A stretch of DNA of 44,026 nt from Photobacterium proteolyticum (lineage in GTDB: Bacteria > Pseudomonadota > Gammaproteobacteria > Enterobacterales > Vibrionaceae), in NCBI RefSeq assembly GCF_001939735.1, contig NZ_MJIL01000101.1, positions 212,058 through 256,083 of the forward strand, written 5' to 3'. The translations under genes were made by a program, and so were the position numbers. Each line of letters begins with the position of its first letter. Position 1 is the stretch's first letter. Of the stretch, positions 33,115 through 42,007 are shown one piece after another. The notes beneath the pieces were generated by a model. It was given only the letters and a program-made list of their open reading frames with translations. It was not told the DNA's origin and did not search any database.

Positions 33115-33141
33115 AAAAGCCGCACCAAGTGCGGCTTTTTA
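33115..33141 (-). terminator. Terminator of the trp operon
   Basis: AAAAGCCGCAC and GTGCGGCTTTT pair over 11 bp around a short loop, 28 bases after the trpA stop on the minus strand, with T residues on that side. Confidence 0.88.
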
Positions 33142-33168
33142 AGGTGATCATCTTGTTAATGTGGCCTT

Positions 33169-33975
33169 TTAGAGACGTGTGGCCGTTTTCATACTGCTGA
33201 TGAACTGACCCATCTGAGTGAGCATTTCATCATCGTGTCCCAGGTTCTGCTCGATAACCTTTACCACGGCGGAGCCTGAGATGGCACCTGCAGCGCCCGC
33301 CTCGATGGCTTCTTTTACCTGTGCGGGCTCTGAAATACCAAAACCAAGCAGTGCTGGTGGCGCCTTGTGAACCTTCAGGCTTTCCAGCAGGTGTCCAATA
33401 GGCATCCCCGCCTTGGTTTCGGCACCGGTAACACCGGCACGAGACAATAGGTAGGTATAGCCACCACCATACTCGGAAACTGTTTTCAGCGTTTGCTCGT
33501 CGGCATTCGGTGGCGCAATGAATATCGGGTGAATGCCGTACTTCTCGGCGGCTGCCCGGAACTCGGCAGACTCCTTGACCGGTACATCAGCGATTAGCAC
33601 AGAATCAACCCCGGCATCGGCACACTTGCGGTAGAAGTTCTCGATGCCTGCACCGAAGACAAGGTTGGCGTACATCAGCAAGCCAATGGGCAGCTCCGGG
33701 TATTTGGCGCGGATCTTGGCCAGAAGCTCAAAACACAGTGCCGGCGTCGTTCCTGATTCCAGTGCCCTGATTGTCGCGCCCTGGATAGTCGGGCCGTCAG
33801 CCAGCGGATCCGAGAATGGGATACCCAGCTCTAATGCATCGGCGCCGGACTCGACCAGGGTGTCGATAATCTTCAGCGACTGCTCGGGATTGGGATCGCC
33901 GATGGTTACAAAAGGAACAAATGCGCCTTCATGTTTTGCCGCCAGGCGGTCAAATAGTGCTTGATAACGATCCAT
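33169..33975 (-). CDS. trpA: Tryptophan synthase alpha subunit
   Basis: The 268-residue TIM-barrel subunit cleaves indole-3-glycerol phosphate to indole and glyceraldehyde 3-phosphate, passing indole to TrpB through a tunnel. Motifs: GAFVPFVTIGDPN with the catalytic Glu region, ALELGIPFSDPLADGPTIQ (Asp catalytic), YTYLLSRAGVTGAE and LLGFGISEP. The start codon overlaps the trpB stop by one base (TAATG), so the two are coupled and made in equal amounts. Last gene of the operon. Confidence 0.98.
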   Translation of the reverse strand: MDRYQALFDRLAAKHEGAFVPFVTIGDPNPEQSLKIIDTLVESGADALELGIPFSDPLADGPTIQGATIRALESGTTPALCFELLAKIRAKYPELPIGLLMYANLVFGAGIENFYRKCADAGVDSVLIADVPVKESAEFRAAAEKYGIHPIFIAPPNADEQTLKTVSEYGGGYTYLLSRAGVTGAETKAGMPIGHLLESLKVHKAPPALLGFGISEPAQVKEAIEAGAAGAISGSAVVKVIEQNLGHDDEMLTQMGQFISSMKTATRL

Positions 33976-35165
33976 TACAGCGCTCCCTTTTCTTCAAGAA
34001 TATCGTGGACTGTGAAAATATCTTTGTCGCCGCGCCCAGACAGGTTGACGACAAGAATCTGTTCTTTTTCTGGTTCTTTCTCAATCATCTGCAGGGCATA
34101 AGCCAGTGCATGGGCAGATTCCAGGGCCGGAATAATGCCTTCGTTGCGGGCCAGTGACTGGAAGGCTTCCAGTGCCTCGTCGTCAGTCACCGAACCATAG
34201 ACCGCGCGGCCGGTAGCGTTCAGGTGAGCATGCTGCGGGCCGACAGACGGGAAATCCAAACCGGCAGAGACCGAGTAGGACTCTTCAACCTGGCCGTGTT
34301 CGTCCTGCATCAGTGGGGCTTTCATGCCAAAGAAAATGCCCAGCTTGCCGTGTTTCAGTGGTGCACCGTGCATGTCGGTATCAAGGCCTTTGCCGGCCGG
34401 CTCAACACCAATTAGGCCGACTTCTTCATCATCGATAAAATCGGCGAACATCCCGATAGCATTGGAGCCACCGCCGACACAGGCGATAACGGCATCAGGC
34501 AGGCGACCTTCTTTGGCCAGGATCTGCGCTTTGGTTTCCTCACCGATAATATGCTGGAACTCGCGGACAATGGTCGGGAACGGGTGCGGACCTGCCGCCG
34601 TACCTAACAGGTAGTGAGCTTTGTCGTAGGTTGCAGACCAGTCGCGCATCGCCTCGTTACAGGCATCCTTCAGGGTTGCCGAACCGGAGTGTACCGGGAT
34701 CACTTCTGCGCCCATCAGCTTCATTCGAAATACGTTCGGGCTCTGGCGCTCAACGTCTTTGGCTCCCATGTATACACGGCATTTTAGTCCCAGCAGGGCG
34801 CAGGCCAATGCTGTTGCTACACCGTGCTGACCGGCACCTGTCTCGGCGATGATTTCTTCTTTGCCCATTCGTTTGGCAAGCAGTGCCTGACCCAGCACCT
34901 GGTTGGTTTTGTGCGCGCCTCCGTGCAGCAAGTCTTCACGCTTGAGGTAGAGCTTGGTCTTGGTACCTTTGGTCAGGTTCTGACACAGGGTTAGTGCGGT
35001 TGGGCGACCGGCGTATTCTTTCAGCAGTGTAATGAACTCTTCTTGAAAGCTTGGGTCTTGCTGGGCCTCGACGAAAGCTGCTTCCAGCTGGTCAAGGGCC
35101 GGTACCAAAATCTGGGGAACGTATTGTCCACCAAATTCACCGAAGTAGGCGTCTAGTTTGCTCAT
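33975..35165 (-). CDS. trpB: Tryptophan synthase beta subunit
   Basis: The 396-residue PLP enzyme joins indole and serine to tryptophan. The PLP Lys is in REDLLHGGAHKTNQVLGQ near 80-97, the glycine-rich phosphate cup reads CVGGGSNAIGMF near 230, and GAGQHGVATALACALLG is present. The N-terminus FGEFGGQYVPQILVPAL is typical. Length matches E. coli TrpB (397). It lies 14 bases after trpCF and overlaps trpA. Confidence 0.98.
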   Translation of the reverse strand: MSKLDAYFGEFGGQYVPQILVPALDQLEAAFVEAQQDPSFQEEFITLLKEYAGRPTALTLCQNLTKGTKTKLYLKREDLLHGGAHKTNQVLGQALLAKRMGKEEIIAETGAGQHGVATALACALLGLKCRVYMGAKDVERQSPNVFRMKLMGAEVIPVHSGSATLKDACNEAMRDWSATYDKAHYLLGTAAGPHPFPTIVREFQHIIGEETKAQILAKEGRLPDAVIACVGGGSNAIGMFADFIDDEEVGLIGVEPAGKGLDTDMHGAPLKHGKLGIFFGMKAPLMQDEHGQVEESYSVSAGLDFPSVGPQHAHLNATGRAVYGSVTDDEALEAFQSLARNEGIIPALESAHALAYALQMIEKEPEKEQILVVNLSGRGDKDIFTVHDILEEKGAL

Positions 35166-35179
35166 AATTTTATTTATCC

Positions 35180-36550
35180 TTAATACTTTCTGATTGCCGC
35201 GAAGGCCGCATTCAATTTTGTCTGATCTTTTTTACCCGGGGCGCTTTCAACACCTGAGTTTAAATCCAATCCCTTGCAGCCCAGCTTGGCTGCCTCACAG
35301 GCATTTTCCGGTGTCAGGCCTCCTGCCAGCATGATGTTTTGCTTGTCGGTATCGCTAAGCAGACTCCAGTCAAAGGCGATGCCTGTTCCGCCTGACTGCT
35401 GGCCGACCTTGCTGTCGAGCAGGTGTTTGTCGGCCGGCCATCGTTCGAAGTCCGGGACTTCCATACTGATGCCATGGGCTTTCCAAATCTCACAGTCATC
35501 GGGAAGGTGAGCCTTTAGCCCCTGGACATATTCCGGAGATTCTTCACCGTGGAGCTGGACGGCTGACAAAGACAGGGTATTGGCAGCCTTGGCTACAGCA
35601 TCGGGATCAGCATTGCGGAACACGCCGACGTACTTGAGCGGTGCTCCGCTCATTACCATGCGGGCCTGCTCGATATCGACCTGACGTGGCGAGGTGGAAA
35701 CGAAGATCAGCCCGCCGTAGACAGCACCACTTTGATAGGCGGCGCTGGCATCATCGGCTCGGGTCAGACCGCAGACTTTGTTTTCACCCAGTAGTACCCG
35801 GCGCACGGCAAGCTCAAGATTGTCCTCGGCCATCAGGGAACTGCCAATCAGGAAGCCGTTGGCATAGGCGGCAAGATCACGAACCTGCTGGTGGTTGTAG
35901 ATCCCTGATTCCGAAATGACAATGGTGCCTTCAGGCAGGCGCGGTGCCAGCTCTTTGGTGCGGTTAAGATCAATGCTCAAGTCACGCAGGTTGCGGTTGT
36001 TGATCCCGACTACCTTGGCGTTCAGTGCGATAGCCCGCTCCAGTTCGTGTTCATTGCTGACCTCGGTCAGAATGCCCAGGTTCAGTGATTCGGCAACGGC
36101 GGCCAGCTCGCGGTATTCGTCATCATTGAGCACCGATAGCATCAGCAAAATGGCATCGGCATTGTAGTAACGCGCCAGATACACCTGATAGGTATCGATC
36201 ATGAAGTCTTTGCACAGAACGGGCTGCTGTACCTGGTTACGAACCAGTGGAAGAAAGTCAAAATTACCCTGGAAGTACTTCTCATCCGTCAGAACTGAAA
36301 TGGCACTGGCATGGCCGTTGTAGACCTTGGCAATGTGATCCAGGTTGAAGTCATGGCGGATCAGGCCCTTTGACGGTGAGGCTTTCTTGCACTCAAGAAT
36401 AAAGGCTGTCTGCTCGCCGGACAGAGCATCGTAAAAGCTCCGGTCACTCGGGGTTAAGCTGTCAATAAAATCGCCAAGTGGCTGCTCCTGTTTGCGCGCT
36501 TCCACCCACAGGTGTTTGTCGGCCACAATTTTTGCTAGTACGGTTTCCAT
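35180..36550 (-). CDS. trpCF: Bifunctional indole-3-glycerol-phosphate synthase / phosphoribosylanthranilate isomerase
   Basis: The 456-residue protein fuses two TIM barrels, as in enterobacteria and vibrios. Residues 1 to about 255 are TrpC (ECKKASPSKGLIR, VLTDEKYFQGNFDFL, VVGINNRNLRDLSIDL, ESGI), which closes the ring to indole-glycerol phosphate. Residues about 258-456 are TrpF (KVCGLTRADDA, the N-terminal catalytic Cys, and LAGGLTPENA, LDLNSGVESAPGKKD), which isomerises phosphoribosylanthranilate. It starts 2 bases after the trpD stop, so coupled translation is likely. Confidence 0.97.
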   Translation of the reverse strand: METVLAKIVADKHLWVEARKQEQPLGDFIDSLTPSDRSFYDALSGEQTAFILECKKASPSKGLIRHDFNLDHIAKVYNGHASAISVLTDEKYFQGNFDFLPLVRNQVQQPVLCKDFMIDTYQVYLARYYNADAILLMLSVLNDDEYRELAAVAESLNLGILTEVSNEHELERAIALNAKVVGINNRNLRDLSIDLNRTKELAPRLPEGTIVISESGIYNHQQVRDLAAYANGFLIGSSLMAEDNLELAVRRVLLGENKVCGLTRADDASAAYQSGAVYGGLIFVSTSPRQVDIEQARMVMSGAPLKYVGVFRNADPDAVAKAANTLSLSAVQLHGEESPEYVQGLKAHLPDDCEIWKAHGISMEVPDFERWPADKHLLDSKVGQQSGGTGIAFDWSLLSDTDKQNIMLAGGLTPENACEAAKLGCKGLDLNSGVESAPGKKDQTKLNAAFAAIRKY

Positions 36551-36552
36551 GG

Positions 36553-37563
36553 TTAACCTCGTGCTGCCAGTTTCTCAACCAGCTCAAATGCTTTGCCTGA
36601 TTGCATCACGTCAATGGCTTGTTGGGTATTGGCTTTTAAATCTTCGTTGCCGAACAGGCGTAGCAGCATAGCAACATTGACTGCAACGGCACCTTGCTGG
36701 GCAGCTGTTCCTTTGCCGGTCAGAATATTGGTGATAATAGCTCGGTTCTCTTCCGGCTCACCGCCCTTGATAGCTTCAAGCGGGTAGGTATCAAGGCCAA
36801 AGTCTGCCGGAGTCAGGGTGTATTCCTTGATTTCGCCATTGATGATTTCAGCAACTGTCGTCTCGCCGTGGATGGCAACTTCATCCAGCCCGCTGCCGTG
36901 AACCACGGCTGCCCGCTTCATGCCCATGGCTGCCATGGTTTCGGCAATCGGGCGTACCAGTGCCTGGTCGTAGACACCCATCAGCTCGATAGTTGGCCGG
37001 GCCGGGTTAATGAGCGGACCAAGCACATTGAAGATAGTCCGGGTTTTTAATGTCTGGCGCACCGGCATCGCGTGGCGGACACCGCCGTGATATTCCGGTG
37101 CGAACAGAAAGCAGACACCGAGCTCGTCAAGTGCCCCACGGGCATTGTCAGGTGTCATGGCCAAATTAATTCCGAATTTGTCGAGCAGATCGGATGAACC
37201 TGACTTGCTCGATACCCCGCGGTTGCCGTGTTTGGCAACCTTAACGCCACAGGCGGCAGCGACAAAAGCCGCAGTGGTCGAGATGTTGATGGTGTTGGCG
37301 CCGTCACCACCGGTGCCGACGATATCGGCAAAATCATAGTCCGGGCTAGGGAACGGGTTGGCATTGGCCAGTAGGGCACTGGCGGCACCGGCGATCTCTG
37401 CCGGGGTTTCACCTTTGATCTTCAGGGCAGTCAGTATGGCTGACAGCAGGATCGGCTCGACTTCGCCTTTGATGATGGCATCGAACAGGGTATGGCTTTC
37501 TTCCTGGCTCAGCGCCTGCTGGTCATATAATTTGTTGGCAATGGTGTAAATGCTTGCATCCAT
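36553..37563 (-). CDS. trpD: Anthranilate phosphoribosyltransferase
   Basis: The 336-residue enzyme moves the phosphoribosyl group of PRPP onto anthranilate. Signatures: DIVGTGGDGANTINIST near 80-96 (PRPP binding), KHGNRGVSSKSGSSDLLDKFG, FLFAPEYHGGVRHAMPVRQ and FNVLGPLINPA. In this organism it is separate from TrpG, unlike the E. coli TrpGD fusion, as is normal in vibrios. Gap of 21 bases to trpG and 2 bases to trpCF. Confidence 0.97.
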   Translation of the reverse strand: MDASIYTIANKLYDQQALSQEESHTLFDAIIKGEVEPILLSAILTALKIKGETPAEIAGAASALLANANPFPSPDYDFADIVGTGGDGANTINISTTAAFVAAACGVKVAKHGNRGVSSKSGSSDLLDKFGINLAMTPDNARGALDELGVCFLFAPEYHGGVRHAMPVRQTLKTRTIFNVLGPLINPARPTIELMGVYDQALVRPIAETMAAMGMKRAAVVHGSGLDEVAIHGETTVAEIINGEIKEYTLTPADFGLDTYPLEAIKGGEPEENRAIITNILTGKGTAAQQGAVAVNVAMLLRLFGNEDLKANTQQAIDVMQSGKAFELVEKLAARG

Positions 37564-37584
37564 AATCTTATTCTCCCTAAAGCT

Positions 37585-38202
37585 TTATTTATTCGTTGCC
37601 ACGCTATGGCTCTCTGGCTTTGACATTACCCAGTTCAGCGTATTGGTAAGCAACTGAGCCCCTTGTGTAGTTAGAATCGACTCAGGGTGGAACTGGTAGC
37701 CACACACACGATCCTGATCATTGGTTACTGCCATCACCAGACCGTCGACATCGGCAACGGTTGTCAGGCTGTCCGGTACCTCCGTGGCAACCAGAGAATG
37801 GTAGCGGGCAATGGAGAGCGGACTTGGCAAGTCACCAAATACAGTATGGCCACTGTGACGCATCATGGCTGCTTTGCCGTGGACGATATCGCCGGCACCT
37901 TCCACCTTGCCGCCGTATGCTTCGACGATAGCCTGGTGACCAAGGCAGATACCAATCATTGGCACTTTGCCGCGAACCCGCTTGATAAGCTCGGGCATAC
38001 AACCGGCATCGGCTGGCGCACCAGGGCCGGGAGAAAGCACCAGCACCGGGTTGGCTTTTTCAGCCAGCGCCTGTTCCATCTGGTCCGCACTCAGGCTGTT
38101 ACGGTAGATGGTGACCGGGTAACCCAGCGAGCGAAACTGATCGACCAGGTTGTAGGTAAAGGAATCAAAGTTATCGAGTAGTACAATTTCAGCAGCTGTC
38201 AT
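37585..38202 (-). CDS. trpG: Anthranilate synthase glutamine amidotransferase subunit
   Basis: The 205-residue class I amidotransferase supplies ammonia from glutamine to TrpE. The catalytic Cys is in GICLGHQAIVEAYGG (near 80-94) and the His-Glu pair in YQFHPESILTTQG (near 170-182). The start DNFDSFTYNLVDQF and LSPGPGAP are family marks. It follows trpE by 11 bases. Confidence 0.97.
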   Translation of the reverse strand: MTAAEIVLLDNFDSFTYNLVDQFRSLGYPVTIYRNSLSADQMEQALAEKANPVLVLSPGPGAPADAGCMPELIKRVRGKVPMIGICLGHQAIVEAYGGKVEGAGDIVHGKAAMMRHSGHTVFGDLPSPLSIARYHSLVATEVPDSLTTVADVDGLVMAVTNDQDRVCGYQFHPESILTTQGAQLLTNTLNWVMSKPESHSVATNK

Positions 38203-38213
38203 GACTTTGATCC

Positions 38214-39794
38214 TTATACTGACTGGGTTGGGGCACTGTGTGCCTTGCGGATAGCGGCGATCACAGCCTGCGCCTTGCCACGGGTTTCATCGGCTTCGGC
38301 CTGCGGGACAGAGTCATAGACCACACCGGCACCGGCCTGGACACTGGCTACGCCATCTTCGACATAGGCTGAGCGGATCACAATACAGGTGTCCATATCG
38401 CCGTGCCCGGTCAGGTAGCCGACAGCACCACCGTAGCTGCCGCGGCGACGTTGCTCAACATCACGGATCAGCTGCATTGCGCGGATTTTCGGTGCACCGG
38501 TCAGCGTGCCCATGTTCATGCAGGCCTGATAGGCATGCAGCGCATCGAGATCGCCACGCAATTGACCGACAACACGGGAGACTAGGTGCATCACATGGCT
38601 GTAGCGGTCGACTTTGAGCAAGTCGGCTACATAGCGGCTGCCGGGTTCGCTGATCCGGGCCACATCGTTACGGGCCAGATCAACCAGCATCATGTGCTCA
38701 GCGTTTTCTTTCATGTCACTGCGCAGTTCAAGCTCAATGCGGCCGTCGAGATCCAGGTTAATGGAGCCGTCCGGATTCTTACCGCGGTGGCGAGTACCGG
38801 CAATCGGATAGATTTCCACCTGGTTGCTCTCGGTACAATATTTCAGTGCACTTTCCGGCGAGGCGCCGAACAGGGTGAAATCAGCGTCCTGCAAGTAGAA
38901 CATATAAGGGCTAGGGTTACCGATTTTCAGCTCTTTGTAGGCCACCAGTGGCGACGGGCACGGCAGCGTGAACTGCCGGGACGGTACGACCTGGAAAACA
39001 TCGCCATTAATGACGTGCTGTTTGAGATCGACCACGGTCTGGCAGAATGCCTCGTCACTGACGCTGGCAACCGGCTCGCACTGGTCCTGGAACTCAGCTT
39101 CTGGCAGCGGTTTCGGCTCCAGACAGGCCTCTTTGATATGCTGCAACCGACGACTTAGCTCAAAATAGCTGGAAGTGTATTGATCGCCGCCAAACAGCGT
39201 TGCCTGCAGCTTGCCCCGGCGGCGCTGGTGGTCGATAACCAACAGGGTCTCGGCAATATAGAACAGGTAGTCCGGGCATTTGTTGTCCTCGGCGACGTCC
39301 GGCAGCGGCTCGAAACCGGCGACGACGTCATAGGCAAACAGGCCGCCGAGAAATAAGGCTTCCCGCGGGTGGCCAGAGGTATCAAAGGCGTGCTGGATCA
39401 TGCGCAGCGCGTCAAACGAAGAAGTTTGACGCAGGCGGCTGTCTTCATCGAGCGCGCGCTCGGCACTGGGAAAATCGAGGATCAGGCAGTCGTTTTCACG
39501 TCGTCCCTGAATATCGGCAGCCAGTGCCTGCTCAAGGGTCTGCAGGACATTGAGTCCGTTGTCGGTTAATGCTTCCAGCCGGACTTGCTTGCCGCGGCAT
39601 ACAATACGGACCGCAGCATCAATCAGCATCAGGCTTTTCAAATCCTGCTTGGAGTCAATTTCGGCTGACTCCAGCAGTAAGTTATGCGGGCGGTTGCCAC
39701 AGACGGAATAATACAATTCCGTCGGGTCGGCCACATAGGGTACGTCGAGACTAAGTAGTTCCAGCTCGCCAGTACCTAAAGGGGTCGTATTCAC
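38214..39794 (-). CDS. trpE: Anthranilate synthase component I
   Basis: The 526-residue subunit turns chorismate and ammonia into anthranilate, the committed step. The tryptophan feedback-binding motif LLLESAEIDSKQDLKSLM lies near 38-55. The chorismate-binding half has FQVVPSRQFTLPCPS, PIAGTRHRGKNPDG, LVDLARNDVARIS and GAPKIRAMQLIRDVE, the usual catalytic and Mg-binding segments. The ATG overlaps the stop of the upstream DAHP synthase gene (ATGA), so the two are coupled; in most relatives trpE is the first gene after trpL. Confidence 0.97.
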   Translation of the reverse strand: MNTTPLGTGELELLSLDVPYVADPTELYYSVCGNRPHNLLLESAEIDSKQDLKSLMLIDAAVRIVCRGKQVRLEALTDNGLNVLQTLEQALAADIQGRRENDCLILDFPSAERALDEDSRLRQTSSFDALRMIQHAFDTSGHPREALFLGGLFAYDVVAGFEPLPDVAEDNKCPDYLFYIAETLLVIDHQRRRGKLQATLFGGDQYTSSYFELSRRLQHIKEACLEPKPLPEAEFQDQCEPVASVSDEAFCQTVVDLKQHVINGDVFQVVPSRQFTLPCPSPLVAYKELKIGNPSPYMFYLQDADFTLFGASPESALKYCTESNQVEIYPIAGTRHRGKNPDGSINLDLDGRIELELRSDMKENAEHMMLVDLARNDVARISEPGSRYVADLLKVDRYSHVMHLVSRVVGQLRGDLDALHAYQACMNMGTLTGAPKIRAMQLIRDVEQRRRGSYGGAVGYLTGHGDMDTCIVIRSAYVEDGVASVQAGAGVVYDSVPQAEADETRGKAQAVIAAIRKAHSAPTQSV

Positions 39795-40804
39795 AGCGTT
39801 CTCCCTGCCGCTTCTACAAACGGTTTCAACTCTTGCATTAACTGTTCAAACATTGGGCCAGTCAGCGCCTGGTGGCCGTCGGACAAGGCCTCACACGGGT
39901 TAAGGTGTGATTCGACAATGATGCCATCAGCGCCAACTGCCGCTGCTGCCCGTGAGAGCGGGATAACCAACTCGCGTACACCGGTGCCGTGGCTTGGATC
40001 AACCACGACAGGTAGGTGGGTACGCTGTTTGAGATAGGCAACGGCATTGAGGTCCAATGTATTCCTTGTTGCTGTCTCGTAGGTGCGGATACCACGCTCA
40101 CACAGGATAATGTTAGGATTTCCTGCGTCATAGATGTATTCCGCGGCCAGTAACAGCTCTTCGATAGTGGCGGAAAGTCCGCGTTTGAGCAAGACCGGTT
40201 TTTTACTTTCACCCACAGCTTTTAACAAAGCGTAGTTCTGCATATTGCGGGCACCAATCTGTAGGCAGTCAACATATTCACACATTGTATCGACCTGACC
40301 GACTTCCATGACCTCAGACACCGTCGGCAGCCCAAGCTGCTGGTTGGCTTTATGCAGCAGTTTCAGTCCTTCTACCCCCATGCCCTGGAAATCATACGGG
40401 CTGGTACGAGGCTTGTAGGCACCGCCGCGAAGTGCCACGGCACCGTGTTGTTTTACGACTTCGGCAACCGCCATCAGTTGTGCTTCGGACTCTACGGAAC
40501 ATGGACCGGCGATAACGGCAAACTTGTTGCCACCAACTGCGGCATTGCCGAAACGCACTACTGTGTCGTGGGCCTGAACTTCACGGCTTACCATTTTGTA
40601 CTTGGTTAGGATCGGTTTGACGTTCTCGACGCACGGGTAGGCATCCAAGTGTAGCTGTTGCAACACGCGCTCATCACCCAGGGCACCCAGTACGATACGC
40701 TCGACACCCGGCATGTAGAGTGGTTTTAGACCAGCAGACTCGATACGGCTGAGGATTTCTTTGGCTTGCTCTTCGGTCGCGTTGGGCTTTAGTACAATAA
40801 TCAT
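39791..40804 (-). CDS. aroF: 3-deoxy-7-phosphoheptulonate (DAHP) synthase, type I-beta, inside the trp operon
   Basis: The 337-residue enzyme condenses phosphoenolpyruvate and erythrose 4-phosphate, the first step towards chorismate. Residues 1 to about 75 form a ferredoxin-like regulatory domain (MIIVLKPNATEEQAKEIL) as in the Thermotoga enzyme, which is allosterically controlled. The barrel has AGPCSVES, LRGGAYKPRTSPYDFQG, QIGARNMQN, PVLLKRG, ILCERGIRTYE and VDPSHGTG. This I-beta type differs from the I-alpha AroF/G/H of E. coli. It sits between the trp attenuator and trpE and overlaps trpE by 4 bases, so its expression follows tryptophan supply. Which amino acid inhibits it is unknown. The ribosome-binding site (AGAGA) is weak. 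Confidence 0.94.
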   Translation of the reverse strand: MIIVLKPNATEEQAKEILSRIESAGLKPLYMPGVERIVLGALGDERVLQQLHLDAYPCVENVKPILTKYKMVSREVQAHDTVVRFGNAAVGGNKFAVIAGPCSVESEAQLMAVAEVVKQHGAVALRGGAYKPRTSPYDFQGMGVEGLKLLHKANQQLGLPTVSEVMEVGQVDTMCEYVDCLQIGARNMQNYALLKAVGESKKPVLLKRGLSATIEELLLAAEYIYDAGNPNIILCERGIRTYETATRNTLDLNAVAYLKQRTHLPVVVDPSHGTGVRELVIPLSRAAAAVGADGIIVESHLNPCEALSDGHQALTGPMFEQLMQELKPFVEAAGRTL

Positions 40805-40905
40805 TTCGCTATCTCTTAATCTGTGTCGTGCACTTGCAGGCTGTTGGAAGAGGCTACATTGTGCTGAAAGTCGTAGTCGTCAATTCTGGTATAAAAAGTC
40901 GGGGT

Positions 40906-40931
40906 ATAAAAAAGCCCGCAGTAAGCGGGCT
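40906..40931 (-). terminator. Attenuator terminator of the trp operon
   Basis: On the minus strand AGCCCGC-TTACT-GCGGGCT is a stem of 7 bp followed by six T residues. It lies 30 bases after the trpL stop. The upstream GCGGG at the end of the leader ORF can pair with its CCCGC arm as antiterminator, the classical layout. Confidence 0.88.
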
Positions 40932-40961
40932 TGTGTCTGTTTGGCCGTTAGGCACAGCAAA

Positions 40962-41036
40962 TCACACCACCCGCAGAGGGAAGTGCCACCACCAAGAAAA
41001 GAAAGCGCAGAGCTGATGATGAATTTGCTGTAACAT
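40962..41036 (-). CDS. trpL: trp operon leader peptide with three tandem Trp codons
   Basis: A 24-residue ORF begins MLQQIHHQLCAFF and continues SWWWHF, so codons 16-18 are three TGG in a row (preceded by Ser). AGGAT lies about 7 bases before the ATG. Ribosome stalling at the Trp codons when charged tRNA-Trp is scarce lets the antiterminator form and opens the operon. It starts about 35 bases after the expected start point of the TrpR-controlled promoter. Confidence 0.93.
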   Translation of the reverse strand: MLQQIHHQLCAFFSWWWHFPLRVV

Positions 41037-41070
41037 GTAAATATCCTGTAATTCTATTACTGGGTAACTG

Positions 41071-41090
41071 CGTACTAGTAAACTAGTTCA
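41071..41090. promoter_or_regulatory. TrpR operator of the trp operon
   Basis: GTACTAGTAAACTAGTTC (41072-41089) is nearly identical to the E. coli trp operator in reverse orientation (GTACTAGTTAACTAGTTC). It overlaps the -10 box at 41077-41082, so bound TrpR would block the polymerase. The trpR gene is not in the window. Confidence 0.9.
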
Positions 41091-41105
41091 TGAAAATAAT
41101 GTCAA
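41077..41105 (-). promoter_or_regulatory. Promoter of the trp operon
   Basis: On the minus strand a perfect TTGACA at 41105-41100 and TTTACT at 41082-41077 are separated by 17 bases, the same design as the E. coli trp promoter (TTGACA-17-TTAACT). Confidence 0.88.
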
Positions 41106-41117
41106 GAAATTTAATTT

Positions 41118-41999
41118 ATGTTGTTTGATTTACATAGCCATACCACAGCATCGGATGGCCGTTTAGTGCCTGAAGAGCTGGTAAGAAGAGCGGTTGAACG
41201 ACGCGTTGATGTGCTTGCGATCACAGATCACGATACCGTGGCGGGCCTTGAATTGGCACAGCAGGCAATCGATGCAGAAAATCTGCCTCTAACTCTCATC
41301 AAAGGTATTGAAATATCGACACTTTGGCGAAATTTTGATATTCACATTGTCGGCTTGAACATAGACCATGAACACCCGGCGATCACGGCCTTGATCGCTG
41401 AACAGGCGGCGCGGCGTGAAACTCGGGCTGCGCTGATAGCCGAGCGACTTGAGAAAAACCGTATGCCGGGTGCGCTGGCCGGAGCCAAGGCGCTGGCTGG
41501 CGGTGCAACGCTGACGCGGGCGCATTTTGCCCAATGGCTGGTAGAACAAGGTTATGCCAAAAATATGCAGGCGGTGTTCAAAAAGTTCCTGACCCGGAAT
41601 AACCCGGGCTATGTTCCGCCCAGCTGGTGCTCGATGGCTGAGGCCGTTGAGGCCATTCATGCTGCCGGAGGCCAGGCGGTATTGGCACACCCGGGCCGCT
41701 ACAAGATGACGGCAAAGTGGTTGAAACGTCTGCTGACGGCGTTCGTTGAAGCCAACGGGGATGCAATGGAGGTTGCACAACCCCAGCAGTCTCAGCAGGA
41801 GCGCAGGACGCTTGCTGACTACTCGATAGAATATAACTTGCTCGCTTCGCAAGGTTCTGACTTTCATTATGCCTCTCCATGGACCGAACTTGGGCGCAAC
41901 CTCTGGTTGCCAAAAGGAGTGACTGAGGTCTGGCAAGAGTGGAATGTTGAAAAGAAGCGGGTTGATGACGAGGTTCCGCAGAGAACGGAACTATCCTAG
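41118..41999 (+). CDS. rnm: PHP-domain RNase AM (Rnm/YciV, formerly TrpH)
   Basis: The 293-residue PHP-family protein starts DLHSHTTASDGRL and has AITDHDTVAGLELA, IEISTLWRNFDIHIVG, VLAHPGRY and SQGSDFHYASPW, which supply the His/Asp/Glu cluster for three metal ions. E. coli YciV trims the 5' ends of rRNAs as a 5'-3' exoribonuclease and can act on 3',5'-bisnucleotides. It is divergent from the trp operon, a placement conserved in gammaproteobacteria. yciO follows 8 bases later, so both are in one transcript. Confidence 0.94.
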   Translation: MLFDLHSHTTASDGRLVPEELVRRAVERRVDVLAITDHDTVAGLELAQQAIDAENLPLTLIKGIEISTLWRNFDIHIVGLNIDHEHPAITALIAEQAARRETRAALIAERLEKNRMPGALAGAKALAGGATLTRAHFAQWLVEQGYAKNMQAVFKKFLTRNNPGYVPPSWCSMAEAVEAIHAAGGQAVLAHPGRYKMTAKWLKRLLTAFVEANGDAMEVAQPQQSQQERRTLADYSIEYNLLASQGSDFHYASPWTELGRNLWLPKGVTEVWQEWNVEKKRVDDEVPQRTELS

Positions 42000-42007
42000 G
42001 AGGAACA

